Below, one piece after another: positions 25,441-36,531 of a DNA stretch of 64,000 nucleotides. This stretch comes from Acetobacterium sp. (lineage in GTDB: Bacteria > Bacillota > Clostridia > Eubacteriales > Eubacteriaceae), in assembly GCF_030652775.1 (NCBI RefSeq), contig NZ_JAUSPS010000049.1:20373-84372 (forward strand), given 5' to 3'. The stretch's first letter is position 1, and every line of letters begins with the position of its first letter. The translations under genes were made by a program, and so were the position numbers. Below the pieces are notes generated by a model. The model had not been told where the DNA came from. It ran no database searches and worked only from the letters and a program-made list of their open reading frames with translations.

Positions 25441-27369
25441 ATGTTAATCAATATAGAAAATTTACATTTTAGTTATGGCATCCATGAAATTTTTAATGAA
25501 CTAAATCTATCCATTAATGAAAAAAAACAGATCGGTCTCGTCGGCCGGAATGGAACTGGTAAATCAACCCTGCTCAAGCTGATTACCGGAGAACTGGTTC
25601 CCGACACCGGGCGAATCAGCAAAAAAAATGGGTTGACCATCAGTTATTTATCCCAAGAATCCAATATCGCTGAAAACACTACCTTAATTGAAATGCTCAC
25701 TGATGTTTTTAAGCCACTGATCGAGATGGAACAACGAATGAAACATATCGGCGATGCCATTGCCCACTCTGCGGGCGAGGATCAGGAAAAACTGATGCTG
25801 GAGTTTGGGGAGCTTCAGGAAAGCTTCGCTGAAAAACATGGTTACGAATATCCCAGCCGGATCCGCGGCGTCATCAATGGCCTCGGTTTTAAACCTGAAG
25901 ATCAGGACAAAGCCTTCTCGATGCTCAGTGGTGGTGAAAAAACCCGGGCTACCCTGGGTCAGATCCTCCTTCAGGAACCGGAACTGCTCTTATTGGATGA
26001 GCCCACCAACTACCTGGATATCGATGCTTTGCAATGGCTGGAACAATATCTGAAGAATTACCCCGGAACCTTTATCATCGTCTCCCATGACCGCTATTTT
26101 ATTGACAAGGTCTGTACTTCAATCATTGAGGTGACGCAGCCGAACGTTAAAGAGTATAATGGGAATTATACCCAATATGCTGTTAAAAAACGCCAGGATA
26201 TGATGGAACAAAACCATCAATTTCAACAGCAGATGAAAGAAATCAAACACCAACAGGAAGTCATTGACCGGTTCCGGGCCTACAACTCCATCAAAAGCTC
26301 TAAACGGGCTTCCAGCCGGGAAAAAGCGCTCAGTAAGATTGAGTTGCTCGACAAAGTCGAAACTGCTCATAACAGCCATTTCAGCTTTATCCCCCGGGTT
26401 AAAAGCGGCAATGACGTTTTGGCGGTGACCGGAATTAAAAAATCCTTTGGTGATCGTCTGCTTTTTCAGAATATGAACTTTGAAATTCATCGGGGCGACA
26501 AAATCGGCATCATCGGACCCAATGGCGCCGGTAAAACAACTCTCTTTCGCATTTTGCAGAAAAAGTTAGCCGCCGATGCCGGCGAAATCCGTCTGGGTCA
26601 GAAGGTTCATATCGGCTATTTCGATCAGGAACATCAGGATCTGAAGAAATTCTACAATGAAAATCTGCTCGAAGCCCTGTGGGATGTTGATTCAAAACTA
26701 ACGGAAGGTGAACTGCGAAATATCCTGGCGGCCTTTTTATTTGTCGGCGATGAGGTCTTCAAACCGATCAACACCCTGTCTGGCGGCGAAAAAGCCCGTT
26801 TGCTGCTGGCCCGGCTGATGATTTCCCAGTCTAATTTCCTACTGATGGATGAACCGACCAATCATATTGACATGGATACCAAAGAAATTCTTGAAAATGC
26901 CTTGAGTCAATATGAGGGCACGCTACTGTTTATCTCCCATGACCGGTATTTTTTGAACCGGATTTCAACTCAGATCTACCAGTTTTCAGCTGATGGAATG
27001 GAAATTCATTTGGGCAACTACGACGATTATGTAAAACATAAGACCGATGCCTCAGAACGGGAAGCTGTTCTGGCTGAAGAAAACAAAACGATTGTAACCA
27101 AAACGCAACAGAAAACCGATCGTAAGAGGCAAAAAGAAGAGGAAGCCCGTGTTCGACTCTTAAAGAAACAGGTTAAGGAAATTGAAGAAGCAATTCTGGT
27201 GATGGAACAGAAAATCGAAGCCATTGAAACAACTATGTGTGCCCCGGATTTCTATGATAACCTCACCCTGGCCGCAGAAATCAATCTGTCCTATGAGGAT
27301 TTCAAACAGCAATTGTCTGAACTTACCGATTCCTGGGAGATCGCCTTAATGGCCCTGGAAGTCGAGTAA
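25441..27369 (+). CDS. ABC-F family ATPase (YdiF/Uup-like)
   Basis: This is a 642-residue soluble protein with two ABC domains and no membrane segment. Walker A motifs are GRNGTGKST (about residue 35) and GPNGAGKTT (about 360). Signatures are LSGGEKTR and LSGGEKAR. Walker B motifs are LLLLDEPTN and FLLMDEPTN. A charged linker near residues 245-300 and a C-terminal coiled coil (about 560-640, rich in Lys/Glu/Gln) complete the ABC-F plan. Members act on the ribosome at stalled complexes or give antibiotic protection. The absence of resistance neighbours favours a housekeeping translation-factor role. Confidence 0.93.
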   Translation: MLINIENLHFSYGIHEIFNELNLSINEKKQIGLVGRNGTGKSTLLKLITGELVPDTGRISKKNGLTISYLSQESNIAENTTLIEMLTDVFKPLIEMEQRMKHIGDAIAHSAGEDQEKLMLEFGELQESFAEKHGYEYPSRIRGVINGLGFKPEDQDKAFSMLSGGEKTRATLGQILLQEPELLLLDEPTNYLDIDALQWLEQYLKNYPGTFIIVSHDRYFIDKVCTSIIEVTQPNVKEYNGNYTQYAVKKRQDMMEQNHQFQQQMKEIKHQQEVIDRFRAYNSIKSSKRASSREKALSKIELLDKVETAHNSHFSFIPRVKSGNDVLAVTGIKKSFGDRLLFQNMNFEIHRGDKIGIIGPNGAGKTTLFRILQKKLAADAGEIRLGQKVHIGYFDQEHQDLKKFYNENLLEALWDVDSKLTEGELRNILAAFLFVGDEVFKPINTLSGGEKARLLLARLMISQSNFLLMDEPTNHIDMDTKEILENALSQYEGTLLFISHDRYFLNRISTQIYQFSADGMEIHLGNYDDYVKHKTDASEREAVLAEENKTIVTKTQQKTDRKRQKEEEARVRLLKKQVKEIEEAILVMEQKIEAIETTMCAPDFYDNLTLAAEINLSYEDFKQQLSELTDSWEIALMALEVE

Positions 27370-27457
27370 TTTTAGCGATTAGCTCTGAATTAAATAAAAA
27401 ATTGTTAGCACAAAATTTTGATAAAATAAAATTTTCACTAAATATCTGGAGGAAAAA

Positions 27458-27691
27458 ATGGAACTGACAACTAATGAAAAAAGAGTGTTAAATACCTTGT
27501 TTAAAGAAGTCAAAGGCACTACCCGCAATACCATGCTGATTGCTCTTTATGCCGCTAAACCCACCGATGACGAATCGCCGGATGCCCAGGCCATGATCAC
27601 ATTGTTAAACGGCCTGATCATCAAACTATCAGAATTGGAACCGCCTGAAATGGAAATTTTATTCGCTGGCATCCCCTACGATGTTGACTAA
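27458..27691 (+). CDS. Small conserved-looking hypothetical protein
   Basis: This is a 77-residue acidic, helical protein (ELTTNEKRVLNTLFKEVKGT opening) with no Cys, signal peptide or recognised motif. A near-perfect ribosome binding site (GGAGG, six bases before the ATG) and a terminator 22 bp after the stop support it as a real gene. It stands alone between the ABC-F gene and groEL. Function unknown. Confidence 0.7.
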   Translation: MELTTNEKRVLNTLFKEVKGTTRNTMLIALYAAKPTDDESPDAQAMITLLNGLIIKLSELEPPEMEILFAGIPYDVD

Positions 27692-27712
27692 ACTGCGCTA
27701 AAACCAGAAAAC

Positions 27713-27744
27713 AAAAGGCAGCCTCGCAAGAGACTGCCTTTTTG
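27713..27744. terminator. Terminator between the 77-aa gene and groEL
   Basis: A 9-bp stem (27713-27721 with 27734-27742) is flanked by A and T runs, so it may serve both convergent genes. Confidence 0.8.
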
Positions 27745-27792
27745 ATTGCTTTAATTTAATTATGCTAGTTCTTTACTAATGTAGCCTGAGGC

Positions 27793-29445
<1,653 letters not shown>

Positions 29446-29454
29446 TTAATTTTA

Positions 29455-29739
29455 TTATTCTACGATTGCTAAAATATCAGCTTGACGAATGATTAAGAAT
29501 TCTTCTTCTCCGATTTTAACTTCATTACCGGAATATTTGGAATAGATAACTTCATCATCCACTTTTACGTCCAATGGCACTTTTTTGCCATCGATAATTT
29601 CTCCAGTTCCAACTGCAACTACTTTACCCTGCTGTGGTTTTTCCTGGGCAGATCCTGGTAAAACAATTCCACCTAAAGTTTTTACTTCTTCAGCTTTAAC
29701 TTTAATTACTACTTTGTCACCTAAAGGTCTTAAACTCAT
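29455..29739 (-). CDS. groES: Co-chaperonin GroES (10 kDa)
   Basis: This is a 94-residue lid of the GroEL chamber. It starts MSLRPLGDKVVIK and holds the mobile loop around EVKTLGGIVLPGSAQ, with the dome region and EDD-like acidic segment after it. The start at 29739 follows GGAGG by five bases; an upstream in-frame ATG at 29751 overlaps that ribosome binding site. The operon promoter and CIRCE lie directly upstream. Confidence 0.98.
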   Translation of the reverse strand: MSLRPLGDKVVIKVKAEEVKTLGGIVLPGSAQEKPQQGKVVAVGTGEIIDGKKVPLDVKVDDEVIYSKYSGNEVKIGEEEFLIIRQADILAIVE

Positions 29740-29790
29740 TTTTTCCTCCATTTGATTATATTGGGTACGCTGTACCTTTTATTTCATTTA

Positions 29791-29817
29791 TTAGCACTCA
29801 TTCATCTTGAGTGCTAA
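29791..29817. promoter_or_regulatory. CIRCE operator (HrcA binding site)
   Basis: A perfect TTAGCACTC-N9-GAGTGCTAA inverted repeat just downstream of the groES -10. HrcA represses here at normal temperature; hrcA itself is not in the window. Confidence 0.97.
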
Positions 29818-29821
29818 TAGT

Positions 29822-29850
29822 ATTTTAAATGATTTACAGTTTGATTGCAA
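29822..29850 (-). promoter_or_regulatory. groESL promoter
   Basis: On the minus strand TTGCAA, 17 nt, TAAAAT, with CIRCE starting five bases after the -10. Confidence 0.8.
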
Positions 29851-29868
29851 GTTTTTTTTCCCATTTTT

Positions 29869-29894
29869 ACAATCTTAATTTTTTTTAAGATTGT
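29869..29894 (-). terminator. Possible terminator of the tsaB-rimI-tsaD operon
   Basis: An AT-rich 10-bp stem (29869-29878 with 29885-29894) lies about 80 bp past tsaD, with U-rich sequence following. It overlaps the region upstream of the groES promoter. Confidence 0.45.
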
Positions 29895-29974
29895 TTTAAT
29901 TTTTAAAGAGGGTACTATTCTCTTTATATAAATGCGTTTACCCTTTTATCATCAGGTCTTATTCGCTGTAAACT

Positions 29975-30988
29975 TTATTGTCGGGTTCCAATTTTCAGAC
30001 CCGGGATGCCGTTGAGGCTCAGGTCACTTTCTTCCCCATTTATATAATTATAGTAGGCCATGGAGCCAATCATCGCAGCGTTGTCGGTACATAGAATCGG
30101 ATCAGGATAGTACAGGGTCATGCCCGCTTCGGCAGCTGCCTGTCCCATCATTTTTCTCAACAGGGAATTACAGGACACGCCGCCAGCCATACAGATGGTC
30201 TTCATACCGATGCTGTTAGCACAGGAAATGGTTTTGCTCACCAATACCTCGATGACAGCCAGCTGAAAAGATGCCGCCACATCATCGGGATTGATCGCTT
30301 CATTTTTCATTTTCTTGCCGTTGAGGTAATTCAGCACTGCTGATTTCAAACCGCTGAAGCTGAAATCATACCGTGTTTTATCCAGCATCACCCTGGGAAA
30401 AGCGATAGCCTCCGGGTTGCCATTCTTGGCCGCAGCATCAATCGCCGGGCCACCGGGATAACCCAGCCCCAAAACCCGGGAAATTTTATCAAAGGCCTCG
30501 CCGGCGGCATCATCGATAGTTCGACCCAACACTTTAAAGGTCTGGTAATCTTCGACCAAGACCAGATGACTGTGGCCGCCGGATACCACCAAGGTTAAAA
30601 AGGGCGGTGTGAGCTCCGGATACTGGAGAAAATTAGCAGCGATATGGCCTTCAATATGGTGTACGCCAATCAGCGGCTTCCCCAGACTATAAGCCATCGC
30701 TTTAGCGGTGGAGAGACCAATCAGCAGTGCCCCCACCAGACCCGGACCATTGGTCACGGCAATGGCGTCCATCTCGGCCAGGGAAAGCCTGCTTTCTGCC
30801 AGGGCTTCATCGATGATATAGGGCAGTTTGGTGACATGGTTTCGGGAGGCAATCTCCGGCACCACACCCCCATATTTTTGATGAATATCAATCTGGGAAT
30901 AAATCCGATTGGTCAATATTTTCCGGCCATCTTCGACAATGGCCACGGATGTTTCGTCACAGGATGTCTCAATACTAAGAATTTTCAT
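29975..30988 (-). CDS. tsaD: tRNA N6-adenosine threonylcarbamoyltransferase TsaD
   Basis: This is the 337-residue catalytic subunit that puts threonylcarbamoyl on A37 of ANN-decoding tRNAs, together with TsaB and TsaE. ASKHA fold: N-terminal ILSIETSCDETSVAIV, the metal motif HIEGH (HxxxH near residue 111), GGHSHL, and GGVSCN near residue 275. The start (GAGG upstream) overlaps the end of the membrane-protein gene by 14 bp. It is the last gene of the tsaB-rimI-DUF1461-tsaD operon. Confidence 0.97.
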   Translation of the reverse strand: MKILSIETSCDETSVAIVEDGRKILTNRIYSQIDIHQKYGGVVPEIASRNHVTKLPYIIDEALAESRLSLAEMDAIAVTNGPGLVGALLIGLSTAKAMAYSLGKPLIGVHHIEGHIAANFLQYPELTPPFLTLVVSGGHSHLVLVEDYQTFKVLGRTIDDAAGEAFDKISRVLGLGYPGGPAIDAAAKNGNPEAIAFPRVMLDKTRYDFSFSGLKSAVLNYLNGKKMKNEAINPDDVAASFQLAVIEVLVSKTISCANSIGMKTICMAGGVSCNSLLRKMMGQAAAEAGMTLYYPDPILCTDNAAMIGSMAYYNYINGEESDLSLNGIPGLKIGTRQ

Positions 30989-31718
30989 GTTTACCTCGAT
31001 TAGAATTACATTTTTTTATTCGCTTTTTTTCATTAAACAAGACCAGCCCTGATCCCAGAGTGGTGAGTCCCAGGGGCATCAGGATGTAGATGACCATCCG
31101 GCCGATCATTGCGAAGAAGAAGGGCTCGGGGACAATCCAGATCAGTCGGTCGGTGGAGGGGTTCATTATCCATAAGTCGTTGGCAAAAAACAGCTGATGG
31201 AAAAGAATGAAGGTGTCGTTGAAATTAAAAATAAAACTCGCTCCAACTATCAGCAATATCACCATAAAAATGGCTGAGCCATAGAACAAGGCCTTGATGA
31301 TGGCCTTATTATTATATTTCAATAGTATCAGAAAGGCTATCAGTGCCAGAATCAGGGTGGCGTCCCGAAGGCCGAGAAAGAATAACAGCAGATCTCTGAC
31401 GTCATCCATATGGGTGATTTCTTTGTCATTGAAAATGGACACATGATCCACAACGTTTTTGGCATTTTCCGGCGCCAAACGGGCTTTGATGTCAAAATCC
31501 TGCCGGTCTCCTTTGAGGTAACTGATGATTTCATTAACGACCAGATCCATATCCGGAGGATAAATACCGGTATTTTCTGTGACCTGATTTTTCCTCATCT
31601 GATCCATGTAAAAAGCTTTGTCAAACACCACCGCTTCAATACCGCTGATAAAAGTAATAACCGGAACCAGAACTCCCAGCAGCACTGCAACTATTTTGAT
31701 GGTTTTATTCAAGTCCAT
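30975..31718 (-). CDS. DUF1461 (TIGR01906-type) integral membrane protein
   Basis: This is a membrane protein of about 247 residues with four or five predicted helices: one at the N terminus (KIVAVLLGVLVPVITFISGI), a soluble extracytosolic part of about 80 residues, then helices near 120-140, 150-175 and 205-230. Family function is unknown. The start is uncertain. The ATG at 31718 is only one base from GGAGG; a TTG at 31712 has ideal spacing; the frame is open to 31754. The gene overlaps rimI at its start and tsaD at its end, so it is translationally coupled to tRNA/ribosomal modification genes. Confidence 0.75.
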   Translation of the reverse strand: MDLNKTIKIVAVLLGVLVPVITFISGIEAVVFDKAFYMDQMRKNQVTENTGIYPPDMDLVVNEIISYLKGDRQDFDIKARLAPENAKNVVDHVSIFNDKEITHMDDVRDLLLFFLGLRDATLILALIAFLILLKYNNKAIIKALFYGSAIFMVILLIVGASFIFNFNDTFILFHQLFFANDLWIMNPSTDRLIWIVPEPFFFAMIGRMVIYILMPLGLTTLGSGLVLFNEKKRIKKCNSNRGKHENS

Positions 31719-32148
31719 ACCTCCACATGATGATTCCGTCCATTCCCGTACCATAGTAGTCTTTTCGTCGGCCTTCCCGGGTAAACTTATTTTTAAGATA
31801 AAAATTAATCGCCGGCTGATTATCCCCTCTAACCTCCAGGGTCATCCCCACACAGCCTTTTTCCAGCGCCAGCGCCAGCATCGCATTCATAATCCTTTGC
31901 CCAACCCCGGTCTGGCGATAGGTTTCCCGCACTGCGATATTAGTAATGTGCGCTTCGTCAAGCACCTGCCAGAAACCGCCAAAGCCAATAATTTCGCCAT
32001 CCACTTCGGCGACAATATAATTGGAAAGGATGTTTTTTGTTTCCGCCTGATAGGAATCCTCGGTCCAATTATGTGAAAAACAGGCCTGATCCACCTTAAA
32101 AACTCCGGCTACATCCCGGGATTGCATTAAACGATAACTGATCATCAT
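31705..32148 (-). CDS. rimI: Ribosomal protein S18 alanine N-acetyltransferase RimI
   Basis: This is a 147-residue GNAT acetyltransferase. The acetyl-CoA motif is RQTGVGQRIMNAML (Q/R-x-x-G-x-G/A form, about residues 78-91), and NQPAINFYLKNKF is the typical C-terminal GNAT signature. Position between tsaB and tsaD is the usual home of RimI in Firmicutes. Its ATG overlaps the tsaB stop by four bases. Confidence 0.93.
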   Translation of the reverse strand: MMISYRLMQSRDVAGVFKVDQACFSHNWTEDSYQAETKNILSNYIVAEVDGEIIGFGGFWQVLDEAHITNIAVRETYRQTGVGQRIMNAMLALALEKGCVGMTLEVRGDNQPAINFYLKNKFTREGRRKDYYGTGMDGIIMWRYGLE

Positions 32149-32831
32149 TTTTTATGCTCTTCGGCGTAAGAAGGCCGGATATAAAAGGGTTCCACTTCCC
32201 GATAATGGCTGGTCTCCCCTTTTAATGCTCGTTCTAAAACAAGGGTTCCCGCTGACGAGGCCCGATTCATATTGAGATAGTTGGGGACGATCCGGGCGGT
32301 TGGGATGGCTTCTTGCAGGATTTGTGAAAACCGGGGCAGGCCATCGCCTAAAAAATAGATAGTCTCATTTCTCGCTTTTAGAAAAGCAATGAGATCATCT
32401 ATTTCCATCACCGCATCGGCCATATCCCGAACCAGATGGCCGTCTTCAAAATGAAAAACCCCGGTATATGTCTGGTTTCGCTGGGCATCCAGAACCGGGC
32501 AGATCAGGCCACCGGCAAAGGGAATATTCATGGCCAGACTTTCCAGCGTGGATACCCCCACCACCGGTTTATTCAGGGCCTGGGCAAACCCCTTAACGGT
32601 CGCCATACCAATGCGCAACCCGGTAAAGGAACCGGGACCGGATACGATGCCAAAAACATCAATATCCTGAATGGAAAGACCCCCATCACTGAGTAAATGA
32701 TCGATAGCAATCATCAGTTTTTCCGAATGTTTTTTTTGATGATTGATAATCATTTCGCCGACTAATTTTTCTTCATTTAATATTGCAACTGATGCCACAA
32801 TGGTGGATGTATCAATGGTGAGTGTATTCAT
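32145..32831 (-). CDS. tsaB: tRNA threonylcarbamoyladenosine biosynthesis protein TsaB
   Basis: This is a 228-residue ASKHA-fold partner of TsaD. N-terminal LTIDTSTIVASVAI, then GPGSFTGLRIG (about 66-76) and a central GVSTLE. The C-terminal half is shorter than in TsaD and lacks its metal motif, as normal. First gene of the operon; AAAGGA ribosome binding site. tsaE, often just upstream, is not here. Confidence 0.95.
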   Translation of the reverse strand: MNTLTIDTSTIVASVAILNEEKLVGEMIINHQKKHSEKLMIAIDHLLSDGGLSIQDIDVFGIVSGPGSFTGLRIGMATVKGFAQALNKPVVGVSTLESLAMNIPFAGGLICPVLDAQRNQTYTGVFHFEDGHLVRDMADAVMEIDDLIAFLKARNETIYFLGDGLPRFSQILQEAIPTARIVPNYLNMNRASSAGTLVLERALKGETSHYREVEPFYIRPSYAEEHKK

Positions 32832-32914
32832 CTTTTATCTTTCCTTCTTAAATTATATTATACTGAATTATACTAAGGTATTTGAAAATAATCCCTCAGC
32901 TTTATAAATAGAAG

Positions 32915-32946
32915 GTACCGATTATTGATTGTAAAATAATCGGTAC
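32915..32946. repeat. Inverted repeat after the GH3 gene
   Basis: An 11-bp perfect stem (GTACCGATTAT, 32915-32925 with 32936-32946) has a 10-nt loop. There is no U-tract, so it may be a weak terminator or an mRNA 3-prime stabiliser. It lies 19 bp after the beta-glucosidase stop. Confidence 0.55.
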
Positions 32947-32964
32947 ACGTTTTCTTCAATCGTC

Positions 32965-35568
32965 TTACTTCTTTTTATGTTTTGCCAGGGCTTTGAGATC
33001 CCGATCGATACGCTTAAGCTTTTCGTCGGAAAAAAACTCATCAGGCAGTAATTTCTGCGCCTTATCAAAACAGATTCCCATTTTGATCGCCATTTGCAGA
33101 TAGTCACTTTCAAAGGTTTCTTCGCCAAAATAATTTCTGAGAATCTTCATGACATCCTCGTCCTCGACCAGATCCCGGACTTTGGACTGAACGCAGAGGT
33201 ATTCTTCCTCATTACCGCCGAAAAGACTTTTAAAAAAGCCCTTTTTCTTCTCGGTACAATTAACCAGTTTCTCAAAGGTAATCCCTTCCAGGGACTGATC
33301 CGAATTGACCAATTCGATAATCTTATCAATACACTCTTCGCTAAAGATTCCATTTGAAAATTCAACCAGTTTGCGTAGCGGTGTATTGGCCAGCATTGTC
33401 ATAAAAAATTCGTCTTCTCGGCTCTGATCATCCCCCATAATCTCTTCAAAACCAGAAAGTAGCAGTTTAAAGATAGTCTGTCCCCGCTCTGTTTTTTCGA
33501 AATCACTGAGATAGGATAAGGGGTTGATCGGATGGATCAGATCTTTGGTAATCTGAACCGGATAGATAATCGGTAAATCCCGGCTGGATGACCCGATATA
33601 AATCTGGTGGCTACCCGACTCATGTTCCCAGGATTTGGTGGTAGGATTGTAATAGTTAAAGTCACTGAGTCCCAGCTCAAAGCAGACCTCGGCCGATCGC
33701 CCGCCGGGGATGAAGACCTTTTTAAAGCCACGAAGTTCCCGCAGCGGTCGCAGGATAGCAGTATCTGACTTACCGGTATAAAGTTGAATAATTTCTTTGC
33801 CATTTATTGCTCCGGTATTGGTGATCCGGCATTTAACGGTGACCGTTTTTTCGGCATCGATTGTTAGCTCATCTTCATCAATGGGCTCGTAGTTAAAATG
33901 CGTATAGCTAAGCCCAAATCCAAAGGGGAAGCGGACTTTCTTTTTAGTAAAGTCATAATAACGATAACCCACAAATATACTCTCGCCGTAAACAACCTCA
34001 TCATGAATTCCCGGAAAATTAATGTAAGCCGGAGTATCTTCCAACCGCATCGGAATGGTTTCCGCCAGTTTGCCACAGAAATTATTTTCTCCTATTAAGA
34101 GTTTGGCAATGGCATCGCCGCCGGCCTGACCGCCTAAAAACATCTCAACGATGGCCTTGGGCTGGTGTTCCCAGCTCATATCCACGACACCGCCATTCTG
34201 AACAATTACCACCGTTTTAGGTTGGACCTCGCAGATCTTGTGAATCAGGGCAATCTGTTTTTTGGGCAGCTGCAAATGGGTACGGTCATAACCTTCCGAT
34301 TCGTCATGATCCGGCAAGCCCAAAAATAACAAGGCCATCTCCGAGTTTTTCGCTACCTCCACCGCCTGCTCGGCCAGATGGAACTGCTCCACTACCTCAT
34401 CATGAATATAGCCCTGATGAGGGAACAGTTGAATTTCGTCGCCCACCAGTTTTTTTATTCGTTCATAGGGTGAATCGATATGGAAGGGATTAATTTTTGA
34501 ACTGCCGCTGCCCTGATAGCGGGGATCAAAGGCCATACTTCCGATAATCGCCAGCTTCTTGATTTTGTTCCGATCAATGGGCAGAATATTTTCTTCATTT
34601 TTAAGCAGCACCATACTTTCCACCGCTGCCAATTGGGCGATTTTATGATGCCCCTTTGGTTCAATTTCCAGATTAGTGGCATAGTTTCGGCGGTTTTCCT
34701 TGGCCTGAAAGGAAAACCGGATCAGCCGCTCCACCATTTCATTTATAATAGTGACTTTCAGTTTCCCTTCTTTGATCCGGTCAAATATCTTCTGATTATT
34801 GACACCACCATTACCAGGCATTTCCAGATCCATTCCGGCAAATACCCCTCGGACTCGGTCATAGACAGCCCCCCAATCGGACATGACGATCCCATCAAAT
34901 CCCCACTCGTTCCTGAGCAATTGAGTCAGAAAGTAATGACTTTGAGAGACAAACTTGCCATTAATGCTGTTATAAGAACACATCACCGCCATCGGTTTTC
35001 CTTCTTTGACGGCGATCTCAAAGGGTTTTAAATAAATTTCCCGCAACGCCCGGACATCAATTTTTTCGTCCACGGTCATACGCCGGGTTTCCTGATTATT
35101 GGCCAGATAATGCTTGACCGTGGTTCCCACGCCATGATCTTTGGCTCCCATGATAAAACTTTTTCCCAATCGTCCTGACAGCAGCGGATCTTCTGAAAAA
35201 TATTCAAAATTACGTCCACACAGGGGTGATCGCTTGATATTAATGCCGGGTCCTAAAATCAGGTCGACGCCCATACTCCGTGCCTCCAGCGCAATGGTTC
35301 GACCCAAAAATTCAAGCAGCCCTTCATCCCAGGAACAGGCGGAGAGCACCGCCGGCGGAAAACAGGTGGCTGGTTTACCCTGGGGAATCCCCAGCGCTCC
35401 TTCATTTTCAATCACCCGCATACCATGAGGACCATCAGCCATATACACCGGCTCGATGCCATATTTGGAATAGCCCACGGTTTCCCAGTCGGTTCGACCC
35501 GAACAGAGGGATACCATTTCTTCCAGACTCATATTTCTTCGTATCTTTTTAATTAATCCTTCATCCAT
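32965..35568 (-). CDS. Glycoside hydrolase family 3 beta-glucosidase
   Basis: This is an 867-residue cytosolic enzyme (no signal peptide) releasing terminal beta-glucosyl or related residues. The GH3 N-terminal barrel (about 20-290) has ADGPHGMR, KHYLANNQET and the nucleophile Asp231 in IVMSDWG. The (alpha/beta)6 sandwich (about 310-520) has GLPDHDESEGYD supplying the likely acid/base Glu. A fibronectin III-like domain lies at about 560-640. A further C-terminal stretch of about 200 charged residues, including a segment near KKGFFKSLFGG, exceeds the usual family length. No transporter or regulator is adjacent. Ribosome binding site AAGGAG. The natural substrate is not known. Confidence 0.92.
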   Translation of the reverse strand: MDEGLIKKIRRNMSLEEMVSLCSGRTDWETVGYSKYGIEPVYMADGPHGMRVIENEGALGIPQGKPATCFPPAVLSACSWDEGLLEFLGRTIALEARSMGVDLILGPGINIKRSPLCGRNFEYFSEDPLLSGRLGKSFIMGAKDHGVGTTVKHYLANNQETRRMTVDEKIDVRALREIYLKPFEIAVKEGKPMAVMCSYNSINGKFVSQSHYFLTQLLRNEWGFDGIVMSDWGAVYDRVRGVFAGMDLEMPGNGGVNNQKIFDRIKEGKLKVTIINEMVERLIRFSFQAKENRRNYATNLEIEPKGHHKIAQLAAVESMVLLKNEENILPIDRNKIKKLAIIGSMAFDPRYQGSGSSKINPFHIDSPYERIKKLVGDEIQLFPHQGYIHDEVVEQFHLAEQAVEVAKNSEMALLFLGLPDHDESEGYDRTHLQLPKKQIALIHKICEVQPKTVVIVQNGGVVDMSWEHQPKAIVEMFLGGQAGGDAIAKLLIGENNFCGKLAETIPMRLEDTPAYINFPGIHDEVVYGESIFVGYRYYDFTKKKVRFPFGFGLSYTHFNYEPIDEDELTIDAEKTVTVKCRITNTGAINGKEIIQLYTGKSDTAILRPLRELRGFKKVFIPGGRSAEVCFELGLSDFNYYNPTTKSWEHESGSHQIYIGSSSRDLPIIYPVQITKDLIHPINPLSYLSDFEKTERGQTIFKLLLSGFEEIMGDDQSREDEFFMTMLANTPLRKLVEFSNGIFSEECIDKIIELVNSDQSLEGITFEKLVNCTEKKKGFFKSLFGGNEEEYLCVQSKVRDLVEDEDVMKILRNYFGEETFESDYLQMAIKMGICFDKAQKLLPDEFFSDEKLKRIDRDLKALAKHKKK

Positions 35569-35632
35569 GATAAATCATCTCCTTAATGGATTAACCAAAC
35601 TAAAGCAATAACATTTGATTTTTTCTAAGGTT

Positions 35633-35675
35633 TGAGTTTGTCGCTAAGCTGCCGTACCGACCAATTGTTAATCTT
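35633..35675. repeat. Structured interspersed repeat, truncated copy 3
   Basis: About 43 bp between the GH3 gene and proC match one end of the elements at 16679-16809 and 45204-45420. The inverted end CCGTACCGACCAATTGTTAA (35652-35671) is identical to copy 2; the flank is diverged. The rest of the element is missing, so this looks like a relic. Confidence 0.65.
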
Positions 35676-35693
35676 TTTTATGCTATTTGTACA

Positions 35694-36509
35694 TTAATCT
35701 TGTTTTTTGCTCATTGCTAATGATTTTTTCGCACAGGCATCAACTGCTGAAATTACAGCGTCTCTGAAGCCTTTGGCTTCTAGAACCCGGACGGCTTCGA
35801 TGGTGGTTCCCCCGGGGGTACAGATCTGATCTTTCAGTTTTCCCGGATGTTCGCCTGATTCGAGGACCAGTTTGGCGGCACCGTAAACCGCCTGAGCTGA
35901 CAAGCGATAAGCCTGATCCCGAGGGAAACCATGGAGTACCCCGCCATCGGCCATAGCTTCAATCAGTAGCATCGTATAAGCTGGTGCTGAGCTGGCAATT
36001 CCGGGCACCACGTCCATCAGCTTTTCACTGATGACTTCAACTTTACCAAAGCTTTCAAAAATCCTAATAACATCCTGGGTATCTTCTGCTGTCATATGTC
36101 CATCCGGACAAAGGGTCGAATCGGATTCTCCCACAAATGCCGGGGTACTGGGCTGAGTTCTGATTACTTTAACATCCCTGCCCAGAAACTCCTTAATGTC
36201 TTCAAATCCAACACCCACCGCAATCGAGATAATAATTACCGATGGTTTGATACTGCCGGCAATTTCCTCCAGCACCTTGCTATATAAAAAGGGTTTTACT
36301 GCCAAAACCAGATAGTCGGCCTGTGCCGCCACGGACGTATTGGAATCTTGAATATTAACCCCATACTCTTCCCCCACCTGAGCCCTTGCCGCTTCTGAGG
36401 GATCAAAACACAGAATATTTTCCGGAAGGAATAATTCACCCTTCACCAAACCACCAATCATGGCCTTTGCCATGTTTCCGCAACCGATAAAACCAATATT
36501 ATTTTTCAC
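35694..36509 (-). CDS. proC: Pyrroline-5-carboxylate reductase
   Basis: This is a 271-residue enzyme making proline from pyrroline-5-carboxylate with NAD(P)H. The N-terminal Rossmann loop is IGFIGCGNMAKAM, the central motif is LAVKPF, and the C-terminal dimer domain has ASSAPAYTMLLIEAMADGG in two pieces and PGGTTIEAV. The start is GTG with GAGGAG upstream. It is monocistronic by spacing. proA/proB are not in the window. Confidence 0.96.
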   Translation of the reverse strand: MKNNIGFIGCGNMAKAMIGGLVKGELFLPENILCFDPSEAARAQVGEEYGVNIQDSNTSVAAQADYLVLAVKPFLYSKVLEEIAGSIKPSVIIISIAVGVGFEDIKEFLGRDVKVIRTQPSTPAFVGESDSTLCPDGHMTAEDTQDVIRIFESFGKVEVISEKLMDVVPGIASSAPAYTMLLIEAMADGGVLHGFPRDQAYRLSAQAVYGAAKLVLESGEHPGKLKDQICTPGGTTIEAVRVLEAKGFRDAVISAVDACAKKSLAMSKKQD

Positions 36510-36531
36510 GTTAACTCCTCAGTCTTATGCT

